Positions 8,532 through 17,831 of a stretch of DNA of 64,000 bases are shown piece after piece. A program made the position numbers and the translations under genes. Every line of letters begins with the position of its first letter. The stretch's first letter is position 1. This DNA is from Ilyobacter polytropus DSM 2926. Lineage in GTDB: Bacteria; Fusobacteriota; Fusobacteriia; Fusobacteriales; Fusobacteriaceae. Where the stretch lies: the NCBI RefSeq assembly GCF_000165505.1, contig NC_014632.1:1240001-1304000 (forward strand), written 5' to 3'. Below the pieces are notes generated by a model. The model did no database searches and was not told the DNA's origin. It saw only the letters and a list, made by a program, of their open reading frames with translations.

Positions 8532-8574
8532 TTGTGTTATCATTCAGAAAATGAATAATAAACCATCGGTTCGA
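8532..8574 (+). promoter_or_regulatory. pxpABC promoter with IclR-type operator
   Basis: TTGTGT (8532-8537), 18 bp, TAATAA (8556-8561), overlapped by AACCATCGGTT (8561-8571), which matches the site at 7230-7240 except in two central bases. Overlap with the -10 suggests repression. A TATAAT at 8485-8490 could be a second promoter. Confidence 0.55.
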
Positions 8575-8610
8575 TATTTAAAACGGATGATAAGTTAGGG
8601 GGAAGTTAAA

Positions 8611-9381
8611 ATGTTTCAAGTCGACCTCAATAGTGATCTTGGAGAAAGTTTCGGTAACTATAAAATAGGAATGGATAAAGAGATTTTAAAATATGTCTCC
8701 TCTGCTAATATAGCCTGTGGATGGCACGGTGGAGACCCTATGGTTATGGATAAAACAGTGGAAATGGCTAAGAAATACAGTATCGGCATCGGTGCTCATC
8801 CTGGATTTTTTGATCTAATGGGATTTGGAAGAAGAAACATCGATGCATCTCCCGAAGAGATAAAAAATTATGTAAAATACCAGTTGGGGGCACTTATGGC
8901 ATTTGTTCTGTCTCACGGTGAAAAAATTCAGCATGTGAAAGTCCACGGAGCGATGTATAACATGGCAGCAAAAAATAAAAAATATGCAGATTCCATAGCT
9001 CAAGCCATATATGAAGTGGATAAAAATATCATCCTTTTAGGACTGGCCAACAGTGAAATGATAAAATCAGGAAAAAAATTAGGTCTTAAAACAGCAAATG
9101 AAGTTTTTGCTGACAGAGCTTATAACAGTGATGGGACACTTGTCCCAAGAGGTATAGAGGGGGCTGTTATCCACGATGCTGAGCTAGCAATTTCAAGGGT
9201 TATAAAAATGATAAAAACTGGAAAAATAACTTCCATAACCGGAGAAGAGATATCTATAAAAGCTGATTCTGTCTGTGTCCACGGGGATAACCCAAAGGCT
9301 TTAGATTTTGTAAAAAAAATTCGAAAGGAATTAGAAAAAGAATCCATTAGAATAACTTCTATTTCAAATTTCATAAAATAA
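8611..9381 (+). CDS. pxpA: 5-oxoprolinase subunit A (LamB/YcsF family)
   Basis: 256 residues, normal for PxpA. Conserved segments are [12 protein letters not shown] at the N-terminus, [13 protein letters not shown] and [16 protein letters not shown]. With PxpB and PxpC it forms the ATP-dependent prokaryotic 5-oxoprolinase that opens 5-oxo-L-proline to L-glutamate in the cytoplasm. AGGGGGAAG precedes the ATG. It is first in a three-gene operon. Confidence 0.95.
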   Translation: MFQVDLNSDLGESFGNYKIGMDKEILKYVSSANIACGWHGGDPMVMDKTVEMAKKYSIGIGAHPGFFDLMGFGRRNIDASPEEIKNYVKYQLGALMAFVLSHGEKIQHVKVHGAMYNMAAKNKKYADSIAQAIYEVDKNIILLGLANSEMIKSGKKLGLKTANEVFADRAYNSDGTLVPRGIEGAVIHDAELAISRVIKMIKTGKITSITGEEISIKADSVCVHGDNPKALDFVKKIRKELEKESIRITSISNFIK

Positions 9382-9403
9382 TGTTTACTTTTTTACGTGA
9401 AAG

Positions 9404-10159
9404 ATGAGGGTGATTAAAATTTATAAAGAAACTAGATATCTGAGTGCAGGGGACAGAGCCCTTGTAATAGAATTTGGAAATAAAATCTCTGAGGAGGTTA
9501 ATTCTAAGGTTAGGTCTATGACCATCGCAATAGAAAAAGAGGGTATAGAGGGAGTCGTAGAGATCACTCCCACTTATCGATCTCTTACTGTTCACTATGA
9601 CCCTATGAGTACATCATACTCTTCTTTGATAGAACACTTTGAATACTTAGAGAATAAGCTTGAAAAGATAGACATTCCTCTTCCTGAAATTATAGAGATC
9701 CCTACTTTTTACGGTGGTGATCAGTGCCCTGACATTGCCAACGTGGCTCAGCACAACTCTATTTCAGTTGATGAGGTAATAAACATCCACTCTTCAAAAG
9801 ATTATCTAATCTACATGCTTGGATTCACACCTGGATTTCCATACCTTGGTGGGATGGATGAAAAAATCGCAACTCCGAGATTAGAGACTCCAAGAACTAA
9901 AATAAAAAAAGGTTCTGTGGGAATCGCCGGAAGCCAAACAGGAATCTACCCTACAGACAGTCCAGGAGGATGGCAAATCATAGGAAAGACTCCTGTGGAC
10001 TTGTACAATGCTTATAGTGACTCCCCTATACTGCTAGATTCTGGAAATTATATAAAATTTGTCCCTGTCAGCTGGGATGAATATAAAAAAATAGAAAAAG
10101 CTGTCAAAGAAAACAGATATAAAATAAAAAAATACCCAAAGAAGGAGAGGCTGATATGA
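9404..10159 (+). CDS. pxpB: 5-oxoprolinase subunit B (KipI-like)
   Basis: 251 residues with the allophanate-hydrolase subunit 1 fold. Typical segments are SAGDRALVIEFG, YMLGFTPGFPYLGG, PRLETPRTKIKKGSVGIAG and TGIYPTDSPGGWQIIG. B. subtilis KipI, its homologue, was first known as an inhibitor of the sporulation kinase KinA; here the 5-oxoprolinase role is the safe one. The ATG at 9404 has a weak ribosome site, and a GTG two codons on is possible. It overlaps pxpC by 4 bases. Confidence 0.93.
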   Translation: MRVIKIYKETRYLSAGDRALVIEFGNKISEEVNSKVRSMTIAIEKEGIEGVVEITPTYRSLTVHYDPMSTSYSSLIEHFEYLENKLEKIDIPLPEIIEIPTFYGGDQCPDIANVAQHNSISVDEVINIHSSKDYLIYMLGFTPGFPYLGGMDEKIATPRLETPRTKIKKGSVGIAGSQTGIYPTDSPGGWQIIGKTPVDLYNAYSDSPILLDSGNYIKFVPVSWDEYKKIEKAVKENRYKIKKYPKKERLI

Positions 10160-11175
10160 AACAATTTGAAATTTTGAGCCCCGGACCTCTTACTCTTATC
10201 CAGGATTGTGGTAGATATGGATATCAAAAATCTGGTGTCCCGGTATCAGGTTCCATGGATAGTTTTTCATATAATATTTCCAATATACTCCTTGAAAACA
10301 ATGAGGATGAAGGGGTACTTGAATTTACAATGTTAGGTCCAAAAATAAAATTCAGATCCCAATGCACTATTGCCATAACAGGAGGAGAGTCTTCTCCAAA
10401 ATTAAACGGAAAATCAGTTCCTCTATGGGAAACTATAAGAGTTAACCCCCAAGATGAACTCTCCTTTGAAATAATGAGTAAGGGGTGCCGTGGATATATC
10501 GCATTTGCCGGTGGGATTGACGTACCAAAAGTAATGGGAAGTCGATCCACATATATGAAAGGGAAAATAGGAGGATTTGAAGGAAGACAGTTAAAAGCTG
10601 GAGATATTTTAAAATTAAAAAATTCAGAATATTGCACAGCAGACAAAAAACTTCCACACAAATACAGACCCCTATACTCCAATCACTATGAACTTCGTGT
10701 AATATTGGGTCCTCAAGATGATTATTTCACCTCTGCAGGTATTGACACTTTTTTATCAGATAAATACACCGTTACCAACGAATGTGACAGAATGGGAATA
10801 AGATTAGAGGGAGATAAGATAGAGCACGCTTCAGGAGGCGATATCCTGTCTGACGGAATTGTCCCTGGTTCCATACAGGTTCCCGGTCAGGGAAAACCAA
10901 TCATTATGATGGCTGACTGTCAGACAACAGGGGGCTATGCAAAAATAGCTACCGTCGTAAGCTCGGACCTAAAAAAACTTGCTCAGGCTAAACCAGGGGA
11001 TACCCTGAGTTTTAAAAAAGTTACTGTTGAACAAGGACAAAAAATATTTAAAGAAAATATAAAACTTATGAAAAGAATTAAAAATGAAATATTCTTAAAA
11101 AAAGATTTTTCTGGAAAAACTTTTAGAGTCTCTGTAAATTCAAAAATCTACAACATAGAAGTTTTTGAGGTTTAG
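10156..11175 (+). CDS. pxpC: 5-oxoprolinase subunit C (KipA-like)
   Basis: 339 residues, allophanate-hydrolase subunit 2 family. It begins with the typical LSPGPLTLIQDCGRYGYQK and carries ITGGESSPKLNGK, AFAGGIDVP and, near the end, IMMADCQTTGGYAKIA. It forms the 5-oxoprolinase with PxpA and PxpB. AAGGAGAGG precedes the ATG, which sits inside the end of pxpB (ATGA overlap). Last gene of the operon, followed by a strong hairpin. Confidence 0.94.
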   Translation: MKQFEILSPGPLTLIQDCGRYGYQKSGVPVSGSMDSFSYNISNILLENNEDEGVLEFTMLGPKIKFRSQCTIAITGGESSPKLNGKSVPLWETIRVNPQDELSFEIMSKGCRGYIAFAGGIDVPKVMGSRSTYMKGKIGGFEGRQLKAGDILKLKNSEYCTADKKLPHKYRPLYSNHYELRVILGPQDDYFTSAGIDTFLSDKYTVTNECDRMGIRLEGDKIEHASGGDILSDGIVPGSIQVPGQGKPIIMMADCQTTGGYAKIATVVSSDLKKLAQAKPGDTLSFKKVTVEQGQKIFKENIKLMKRIKNEIFLKKDFSGKTFRVSVNSKIYNIEVFEV

Positions 11176-11202
11176 AAAGCACATAAAAATAAATATCATA
11201 TG

Positions 11203-11250
11203 AAAAAAGGGTGACCCACATGTATTTTTAATACCTGGGGCACCCTTTTT
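11203..11250. terminator. Bidirectional terminator between pxpC and the convergent transporter gene
   Basis: A long imperfect hairpin: AAAAAGGGTG on the left pairs with CACCCTTTTT on the right, with T-tracts readable from either strand. Confidence 0.8.
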
Positions 11251-11292
11251 ATATTTTCAGTATATATGTAGTTTTTAAATTAACTTTTTATA

Positions 11293-12834
11293 TTAGATAG
11301 TTAAAAGGGAATATATTACCCCTATAGATCCAGCTATAGTTAGTCCTAAAACAATTTTAGTAGACATCTTTCCTTCATTTTCTGCAGCTTTACCAAACAT
11401 TCCAAATACCAACGGATGAACTAGGAAAGGCATTGCAAAGATAAATGCTATCAGACCTGCTGCTGTTCCTCCAAACATTCCTCCCTGTACTGCTGCAAAT
11501 AAACCAAAGTGAGAAAGTGCTGAAGACACTGCTATTGAAACCTGTTCTAAAGGCATTCCTGCAACGTTTAGCATAGTGAAACTTCCGAATACAGCAACTA
11601 CCTGCCATCCAAATGCAAACTGCATAAGACCCTTTACTTCTTGTCCGTCGTCACCATCTGCTTTTCTTAAAGTTCCAATGGAAAATACAACAATTGCAAG
11701 ACCTACACATATTAAAGGCAAAGTCCAGGCAACTATAATGCTCCCACGCTCTGCACTAGCAGCAAGGATAGAGAATACGAAGACATGTCCAAAGAACGGA
11801 ATGTTTATCATTATAGGGGCTCTTGAAGCCGCCTTTTCTCCTAAGTCTCCACCGGTACAAGCACCTGTCAGTCCAGAGTGAGAAAGTGCTCCTGCCATTC
11901 CCGGAGCCAGATTTCTTACATTATTTGATTTACAAAGGAATATAAGTATTGCAAGTCCAGAAAACATCCAGAATACCTGACCTGAAAAACCATAAATCAT
12001 AACATTTTTAACCCCTGCTATTTTGAAGGCGTCAGCCATTCTAGATCCACCTACTAGAAAACTTCCTGCCAACACTACTGGAATTCCTGCAAATAAAAGT
12101 GCATTTAAAGTCGGTCCAAATTTCCAGTTTGAAAATATCATACCTAGACCTGCCGATATAAGCATAGCGAAGAAAATCTGAGGAAGTGCGATAAATGGCT
12201 TAACCATTGATGCTATTTTAAGAGAAAGCATAAGAATACCTAGTATAGCTACCATCTCAACAAAACCTTTTCTTATATAAACTTGCTTGCTTGCTATTTT
12301 TGCCTTATTATCGATAAATATTATAGCCAGTACAATACTCAGGTAAGCCAAGAGCATATATGATTTTCCTAATACGCTATCTCCCTGAACCCCAACTATT
12401 AAGCTGTGAGTAGTTTGTATACCTATTAAAATAAAAAACGCTCTTATCAAAAAGAAAATCTGTGTACTGTTTGTTCCAAGAATTGTCTCATCCTTAGACG
12501 GTATCATTATATCGTCTACTTTGAGATCTTCCTTACAGAATATCTTTTTTATCTCTTGTCCCCCTACAAAGAAAGATGCTATAAGTGCGATAACCGTTGT
12601 TTTACTCGCCAATACTACCATTGGGAATTCAGCCAGTCCCGGAGTTGCCATTTGACTTTTTACCAATAGATATCCCATTGCCAGTCCAAATACAACAATT
12701 ATTAGTATCGAGGAATATTTAGTCCCCGCTACAACTGTCCTTGATACCAACACCATAGTTATTAGTATTAGCATAGTGATAAAAAAATGATTCAGAGCTG
12801 AAATGTGTACAATTTGATCCATAACTTGTTCCAA
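11293..12834 (-). CDS. Polytopic membrane transporter, family not recognised
   Basis: 513 residues with about 12 hydrophobic segments and glycine-rich re-entrant-looking loops (FAGIPVVLAGSFLVGGSR; LSHSGLTGACTGGDLGEKA). The general look, with two inverted halves and a SGLTGACTGG loop, recalls glutamate/sodium symporters of the GltS type, but I cannot assign a family. Its place beside the 5-oxoprolinase operon makes glutamate, 5-oxoproline or a related anion a reasonable but unproven substrate. The start is TTG, with AAGGAGGTAAACAAAAA before it; an internal ATG five codons on has no ribosome site. It has a long leader with an internal terminator. Confidence 0.7.
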   Translation of the reverse strand: MEQVMDQIVHISALNHFFITMLILITMVLVSRTVVAGTKYSSILIIVVFGLAMGYLLVKSQMATPGLAEFPMVVLASKTTVIALIASFFVGGQEIKKIFCKEDLKVDDIMIPSKDETILGTNSTQIFFLIRAFFILIGIQTTHSLIVGVQGDSVLGKSYMLLAYLSIVLAIIFIDNKAKIASKQVYIRKGFVEMVAILGILMLSLKIASMVKPFIALPQIFFAMLISAGLGMIFSNWKFGPTLNALLFAGIPVVLAGSFLVGGSRMADAFKIAGVKNVMIYGFSGQVFWMFSGLAILIFLCKSNNVRNLAPGMAGALSHSGLTGACTGGDLGEKAASRAPIMINIPFFGHVFVFSILAASAERGSIIVAWTLPLICVGLAIVVFSIGTLRKADGDDGQEVKGLMQFAFGWQVVAVFGSFTMLNVAGMPLEQVSIAVSSALSHFGLFAAVQGGMFGGTAAGLIAFIFAMPFLVHPLVFGMFGKAAENEGKMSTKIVLGLTIAGSIGVIYSLLTI

Positions 12835-13013
12835 TTTTTGTTTACCTCCTTGAAGTTTTATGTTTAAGAAAGTTTAAATCGACACTAGGTTTTATTCTGT
12901 AGAAAAACTTCATTCTCTACCAAGAACGCTTTCCACATTTTTTAGTTTGAGTATTTTCCATTCGAATAATGATGAAATACTTTTTTAAAATTAACTTTTT
13001 TAAAAAATCGCAT

Positions 13014-13058
13014 AAAAAAATAGGCCAACACAAAGAGATTACTTTGTAGTGGTCTATT
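13014..13058 (-). terminator. Intrinsic terminator inside the transporter leader (attenuator candidate)
   Basis: On the minus strand two 17-nt arms (13042-13058 and 13019-13035) pair with three mismatches over a 6-nt loop, then seven Ts. It stands about 130 nt after the promoter and 180 nt before the transporter gene, so it cannot end a protein gene and is likely conditional. Confidence 0.65.
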
Positions 13059-13188
13059 AAAGTCTTGGCATACGCCTTCTCTAATCTTTACCGACAAAAC
13101 AATATACTATAATTAGATTATTAAAATGTTCAAACTTCTGTAAAATATACTAATAGTCTTTTGACTTATTCAGTACTTTTATTAAAAT
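13059..13188 (-). ncRNA. Candidate regulatory leader RNA or small RNA upstream of the transporter
   Basis: Transcript predicted to start near 13188. It contains a hairpin GGCGTATGCC (13067-13076) and an AGATTA segment (RNA strand, 13082-13087) exactly complementary to the 6-nt loop of the following terminator (13036-13041). This allows a pseudoknot or an alternative fold. It matches none of the riboswitch consensus sequences I know, nor a T-box. It may be a riboswitch, an attenuator or an independent small RNA of about 175 nt. Confidence 0.5.
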
Positions 13189-13194
13189 CGATTT

Positions 13195-13223
13195 ATTATA
13201 ACTTAAATTTTGTACAATGTCAA
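13195..13223 (-). promoter_or_regulatory. Strong promoter of the transporter leader
   Basis: Minus strand TTGACA (13218-13223), 17-bp spacer, TATAAT (13195-13200): both boxes match consensus. Confidence 0.8.
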
Positions 13224-13247
13224 TTCATTTTTACATTTATTCTAATT

Positions 13248-13285
13248 ATTCAGACAGACCCTTTTTAAAAAGGGTCTGTCTGAAT
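13248..13285 (-). terminator. Perfect 38-bp palindrome after cstA
   Basis: ATTCAGACAGACCC followed by five Ts, then the exact complement. It lies 8 bp past the cstA stop and is the likely end of the cstA transcript, though the run after it is not T-rich. Confidence 0.7.
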
Positions 13286-13292
13286 ATAAGGT

Positions 13293-14699
13293 TTAGGCTT
13301 CCTTTAAATACCCCGTATTTTTAGAAACTTTATTTTTATTGATAACTAGAACAAGGGAAACTATCCCCACAATCACTCCACCAAAATAAGGAACGGATCC
13401 TGTCATTCTTAGACCTTCAGGAGCCATAAGAATATAACAAGTCATTACCCCTGTCATAAAAGAAGCAGGCACTCCAGTGACAAACATGTTTTTATTATTC
13501 TTAATCAAAAAGTATGTACACATCCAGAGGGTGAATGTTGCTAGTATTTGATTTGTAAACGCCACATATCTCCAAAGAGTTGTAAATCCAAGCTGAGACA
13601 TAAAACCAGCTACTAAAAAGAGCGGAGCAGAAACCAAAATACGGTTTTTAAAGGATTTTTGCTCAATCCCAACTGCATCTGCTATAGTTAATCTTGCACT
13701 TCTAAAAGCAGTATCTCCTGTGGAGATAGGCAGTGCAATTACTCCAAATCCTACTAAAATAATACCGGCTTTTCCGAGAAGTGACTTGGATATCTCACTT
13801 ATAGCTACCATTCCTCCGCCACTTTGTGCCAGTCCCTCTGTACCTCCGAAAAATGCTATTGCTATTGCAGCCCATGTAAGAGCCACTATCCCCTCTATAA
13901 TCATCGCACCATAAAAGGCCTTCCTTCCGGAAAATTCACTTTTAAGGCATCTCCCCATGAGTACACTCTGGGTAGAGTGAAAACCTGAGATAGCTCCACA
14001 TGATATTACCACAAACATAAATGGGAAGATAGGCTTTCCTGCAGGATGAAGATTCTGAAATGACACCTCAGGAATGCTGTACCCTTTTATTAAAAGTGAA
14101 GCCATAAGAGCCACAACCATTATTATCAAAGAAGCTCCGAAAATTGGGTATATTTTACCGATTATTTTGTCAATTGGAAGCATAGTAGCAATGATATAAT
14201 ATATTGCTATCAAAAAAAGCCAGATTTCCTTTGATATTCCTGTATAGCTTTTCATTATTTCTGCAGGACCTGTTATAAATGCTATCCCAACTATTATCAA
14301 TAAGATTACAGTGACAATTTTTATAAATCTCTCTGCACCTTTTCCAAGATACTTTCCTATAAGTTCAGGAATATTTTTTCCAGAATGTCTCATCGATATA
14401 AGTCCTGCATAATAGTCATGTACAGACCCGGCAAAAATACACCCGAATACTATCCAAAGAAAGGCAGCAGGTCCCCACATAGCTCCTGCTATAGCACCAG
14501 TTACAGGACCTAAACCTGCTATATTTAAAAATTGAATCAAAAGAGCTTTTTTCCAATTTATCTCAACATAATCCACTCCATCATTCATTGTCGTTACCGG
14601 AGTATCTCTAGAATCCACCCCAAAGTTTTTCTCAAGATATTTTCCATAAATAAAATAAGCTGAAATCAGCATCGCAACACTTATAAAATAACTATACAT
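13293..14699 (-). CDS. cstA: CstA-family transporter (carbon starvation protein)
   Basis: 468 residues, a shorter CstA form, with some 12-14 transmembrane helices. The hallmark region ITGAIAGAMWGPAAF/VHDYYAGLISMRHSG is near residues 60-110 (GPVTGAIAGAMWGPA followed by GSVHDYYAG). E. coli CstA and its homologue BtsT take up pyruvate and have been linked to peptide uptake, so pyruvate is the likeliest substrate. AGGGGGATAAAT precedes the ATG. It lies downstream of the ilvC terminator and so has its own promoter within about 70 bp. Confidence 0.9.
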   Translation of the reverse strand: MYSYFISVAMLISAYFIYGKYLEKNFGVDSRDTPVTTMNDGVDYVEINWKKALLIQFLNIAGLGPVTGAIAGAMWGPAAFLWIVFGCIFAGSVHDYYAGLISMRHSGKNIPELIGKYLGKGAERFIKIVTVILLIIVGIAFITGPAEIMKSYTGISKEIWLFLIAIYYIIATMLPIDKIIGKIYPIFGASLIIMVVALMASLLIKGYSIPEVSFQNLHPAGKPIFPFMFVVISCGAISGFHSTQSVLMGRCLKSEFSGRKAFYGAMIIEGIVALTWAAIAIAFFGGTEGLAQSGGGMVAISEISKSLLGKAGIILVGFGVIALPISTGDTAFRSARLTIADAVGIEQKSFKNRILVSAPLFLVAGFMSQLGFTTLWRYVAFTNQILATFTLWMCTYFLIKNNKNMFVTGVPASFMTGVMTCYILMAPEGLRMTGSVPYFGGVIVGIVSLVLVINKNKVSKNTGYLKEA

Positions 14700-14767
14700 A
14701 TTTATCCCCCTATAAACACCATCATAACTTTTTATTTTTAAATTTTAACCACCTAAAATATTATTAA

Positions 14768-14808
14768 GGCAGTTGCCAAAAAGGATAATAATATCCTCAG
14801 CAACTGCC
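14768..14808 (-). terminator. Terminator at the end of the leu-ilv operon
   Basis: GGCAGTTGC (14768-14776) pairs with GCAACTGCC (14800-14808), with a second nested stem (AGGATA/TATCCT) between. It lies 30 bp after ilvC. Confidence 0.75.
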
Positions 14809-14838
14809 CTTTAAGCCATTTAAATATCAAATCTCAGC

Positions 14839-15831
14839 TTATTTTTTAAGCCAAGACATCATTCCTCTTAACTCATTTCCTACTTTTTCTACCTGGTGTT
14901 CTTGCTCAGTTTTTCTCTTTTCGTTCATGAATTCCATTGTTTCACATTCTTTTATAAAGTTTCTAGCAAAAGTACCGTCTTGGATATCTTTTAATACTTC
15001 CTTCATTCCTTCTCTAGATTCTTTAGTTATAACTTTAGTTCCAGTGATGTAGTCTCCGTATTCAGCTGTATTTGAGATAGAGTCTCTCATAGATGTGAAT
15101 CCACCGTCTATGATCATATCAACAATAAGCTTCATCTCATGCACACACTCAAAGTATGCCATTTCAGGCTCGTATCCAGCCTCTACAAGAGTTTCAAAAC
15201 CAGCTTTCATTAGCTCAGTAACTCCACCGCAAAGAACTGCCTGCTCTCCAAAAAGGTCAGTTTCAGTTTCTTCTTTAAATGTAGTTTCGATAACTCCTGC
15301 TCTTGCTCCTCCAAATCCTTGTGCCCAAGCAAGTGCGATTTCTTTTGTGTTTCCTGAAGGGTCTTGCTCTATTGCAATAAGTCCTGGCGTCCCTGTACCT
15401 TGAACAAAAGTTCTTCTAACCATGTGTCCTGGTCCTTTAGGTGCTGCTAAGAATACGTTTAGATCTGGTCTTAAGTTTACGATATTGTAAAGAACGTTGA
15501 ATCCGTGTCCAAATCCTAGGTAAGCTCCCTCTTTAAGATTTGGTTCAATCTGCTCAGCGTAGATTTTACCTTGAGACTCATCTGGGATAAGTATCATTAC
15601 AACGTCTGCATCTTTTACTGCATTTGCTATAGTATCTGCTTTAAGACCTGCAGCTCTTACTTTTTCCATTGTCTTTGAACCTTCTCTTAATCCTACTGTA
15701 ACATCTACCCCTGAATCAAAAAGGTTTAAAGCATGTGCATGTCCTTGGCTTCCAAACCCAACTACTACTACCTTTTTCCCCTTTAAGATATCGATGTTAC
15801 AATCCTTTTCTGTGTACACAGTTACTGCCAT
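14839..15831 (-). CDS. ilvC: Ketol-acid reductoisomerase, class I
   Basis: 330 residues, class I length. The N-terminal Rossmann domain has [16 protein letters not shown] and the cofactor loop [12 protein letters not shown]; the C-terminal knotted domain has [14 protein letters not shown] with the Mg2+ Asp and Glu, and [12 protein letters not shown]. It converts acetolactate or acetohydroxybutyrate to the dihydroxy acid. AAGGGGGAAT precedes the ATG. Last gene of the eight-gene branched-chain operon. Confidence 0.97.
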   Translation of the reverse strand: MAVTVYTEKDCNIDILKGKKVVVVGFGSQGHAHALNLFDSGVDVTVGLREGSKTMEKVRAAGLKADTIANAVKDADVVMILIPDESQGKIYAEQIEPNLKEGAYLGFGHGFNVLYNIVNLRPDLNVFLAAPKGPGHMVRRTFVQGTGTPGLIAIEQDPSGNTKEIALAWAQGFGGARAGVIETTFKEETETDLFGEQAVLCGGVTELMKAGFETLVEAGYEPEMAYFECVHEMKLIVDMIIDGGFTSMRDSISNTAEYGDYITGTKVITKESREGMKEVLKDIQDGTFARNFIKECETMEFMNEKRKTEQEHQVEKVGNELRGMMSWLKK

Positions 15832-15883
15832 TTTTTTATTCCCCCTTATTTATTTTTGATTTATTTTAATGGTGTTGAAAACA

Positions 15884-16120
15884 TTATATTATATCTACAC
15901 TTACTATATCTACTATTTTGTATAAATTTATTTTTATCTGTTCTAAGAGAGCTTGATCACTTTTGACGACGGCTAAAGTCATTTTTATATTTTCAGGATC
16001 TTCTTTACAAGTGTGTGCAACAACACTTTCTAAATTATATCCTTTCTTATTAAATAGATTATAAATTCTCGAATGAGTACTTATTTTATTTTTCGCCGTT
16101 ATCAAAAGTTCTCTTTTCAT
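15884..16120 (-). CDS. ilvN: Acetolactate synthase small (regulatory) subunit, short form
   Basis: 78 residues from the ATG at 16120, which has AAGGAG seven bases upstream; the frame stays open further upstream into ilvB, but no start there has a ribosome site. A single ACT domain (RELLITAKNKISTHSRIYNLF, then GYNLESVVAHTC) is seen, so it resembles short IlvM/IlvN forms that bind a branched-chain amino acid and activate IlvB. It lies 17 bp after ilvB. Confidence 0.87.
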   Translation of the reverse strand: MKRELLITAKNKISTHSRIYNLFNKKGYNLESVVAHTCKEDPENIKMTLAVVKSDQALLEQIKINLYKIVDIVSVDII

Positions 16121-16137
16121 ATCTTCGCTCCTTATTT

Positions 16138-17796
16138 TTAAATATTTGGATGAACTAGTGTCTGATATACATTCTTTTTTCTGTCTAAGACACATTCTAT
16201 TATTACAGGTTCATCAGTGTCAATATTTTCATCACAGGCTTTTACAAGCTCTTCTTCATTGGTTACTTTTATGCCTTTTAAACCATAGGCTTTTGCTATC
16301 TGGATAAAATCAGGATTGACATCTAGATATACTCCAAAATGTTTTCCACCTTTGAATGTATCCTGAAGTTGTTTTACCATTCCTAAGGTGCTGTTGTTTA
16401 TAATTAATATTTTAATGGGAAGTTTATACTGTTTTAGCATAATTATTTCCCCTACACACATCTGGAATCCACCGTCTCCCACAACAGATATAACTGTCGT
16501 ATCAGGTTTTTTTATCTTGGCGGCTATTGCTGCAGGTATACCAAATCCCATAGCTCCTGCTCCACCTGAAGTTATAAAGGTTTTCGGTTTTCTAAACTTG
16601 TAATACTGAGCTACCCACATCTGATGTTGCCCCACATCTGTAGTTATTATAGCATTTTCATCAGTCTTTTGGCTCAGAATTTCAAAAATTCTTCTCGGCT
16701 CTAGAGAATACTTCTCACTAAACTTTGTAGGTGAGTATTTACCTCTCAATTCGTCTACCCTGTCTAACCAACGCTGTTCTTTTTTCTCGGAACTCATTTC
16801 CGACATTTTACTTAAAACCTCTTTTGCATCACCTTGTATAAATATATCCGCTACAATTATTTTTTTATTTTCAGCAGGGTCTATATCTATATGAACCACT
16901 TTGGCTTGATCTAAAAATCCTTCTGTATCACATGTAAGTCTGTTATCTAATCTGGTTCCCACTGCCAAGACGAAATCAGCTTCCTGAATTATTATATTCG
17001 TGGCTATACTTCCATGTACTCCTCCCATTCCTAGAAAAAGATTGTTGTCTCCTGGAAAGCCTCCCAATCCTAATAATGAAGAAGTCACTGGTATATTATT
17101 TTTAATAGCAAATTCATAAAGTTCATCTGCTGCTCCACTTCGTATTACTCCGGCTCCTGAAATAATTAAAGGCCTTTTAGCAAGTTTAAGGAGTCCTACA
17201 GCCTCTTCAACTTTAGTCATGTCCAGCTTTGGAATATGAAGAGATGGAAAAAGATTTAGCTTCTGGTTCAAAAGTATTCTGAACCTCTCTTCACTCATCT
17301 CTTCGTTTTGAATATCAGCTGGAAGGTCTATAAGAACCGGACCTGGTCTACCAGTTGTGGCAATATGAAAAGCCTCTTTTAATATTACCGGAAGTTCTTC
17401 AATAGATTCTACACTATAATTGTGTTTTGTTATAGGAAGAGTGACTCCTACAATATCCACTTCCTGAAATACATCTTTACCCTTATTAGACCTAGATACC
17501 TGACCTGTTATGGCTATCATTGGAGAAGAATCCATATAGGCAGTCATTATCCCCGTAACCAAATTGGTAGCTCCTGGACCTGAAGTGGCCAAGCATACCC
17601 CAGGGATGCCCGTAAGCCTTCCTGATGCATCGGCCGCATGAGATGCTCCCTGCTCATGTCTTGGGAGAATAAATTTTATATCATTATCCTCTCGAAGAGC
17701 TTCAAAAATGGAAAGTACTGCTCCTCCAGGATATCCGAAAATTTCTTTTATTCCCAGATGTTTCAGAGTCTCTAACAGAATTTGTGCCCCTTTCAC
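16138..17796 (-). CDS. ilvB: Acetolactate synthase large subunit
   Basis: 552 residues. Catalytic Glu48 lies in PRHEQGASHAADASGR, and the thiamine-diphosphate motif VVGDGGFQMCVGEI ending at IINN lies near residue 440. It condenses two pyruvates, or pyruvate with 2-oxobutyrate. The biosynthetic rather than catabolic type is supported by its place between ilvD and ilvN. Start GTG with a GGGGG-containing ribosome site. Confidence 0.96.
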   Translation of the reverse strand: MKGAQILLETLKHLGIKEIFGYPGGAVLSIFEALREDNDIKFILPRHEQGASHAADASGRLTGIPGVCLATSGPGATNLVTGIMTAYMDSSPMIAITGQVSRSNKGKDVFQEVDIVGVTLPITKHNYSVESIEELPVILKEAFHIATTGRPGPVLIDLPADIQNEEMSEERFRILLNQKLNLFPSLHIPKLDMTKVEEAVGLLKLAKRPLIISGAGVIRSGAADELYEFAIKNNIPVTSSLLGLGGFPGDNNLFLGMGGVHGSIATNIIIQEADFVLAVGTRLDNRLTCDTEGFLDQAKVVHIDIDPAENKKIIVADIFIQGDAKEVLSKMSEMSSEKKEQRWLDRVDELRGKYSPTKFSEKYSLEPRRIFEILSQKTDENAIITTDVGQHQMWVAQYYKFRKPKTFITSGGAGAMGFGIPAAIAAKIKKPDTTVISVVGDGGFQMCVGEIIMLKQYKLPIKILIINNSTLGMVKQLQDTFKGGKHFGVYLDVNPDFIQIAKAYGLKGIKVTNEEELVKACDENIDTDEPVIIECVLDRKKNVYQTLVHPNI

Positions 17797-17831
17797 GTCT
17801 AATGCACCCCCTATCTATTCTATTTATCAGA

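Noticed and set aside
10224-10682. 152-codon frame opposite pxpC
   Set aside because: Antisense shadow; pxpC is conserved throughout this stretch.
12841-12900. Third copy of the IclR-type operator before the transporter gene
   Set aside because: AACCTAGTGTCGAT matches only part of the motif and has no dyad symmetry.
12835-13188. T-box or known riboswitch in the transporter leader
   Set aside because: No AGGGTGG T-box sequence and none of the TPP, SAM, lysine, glycine, purine or fluoride consensus segments is present.
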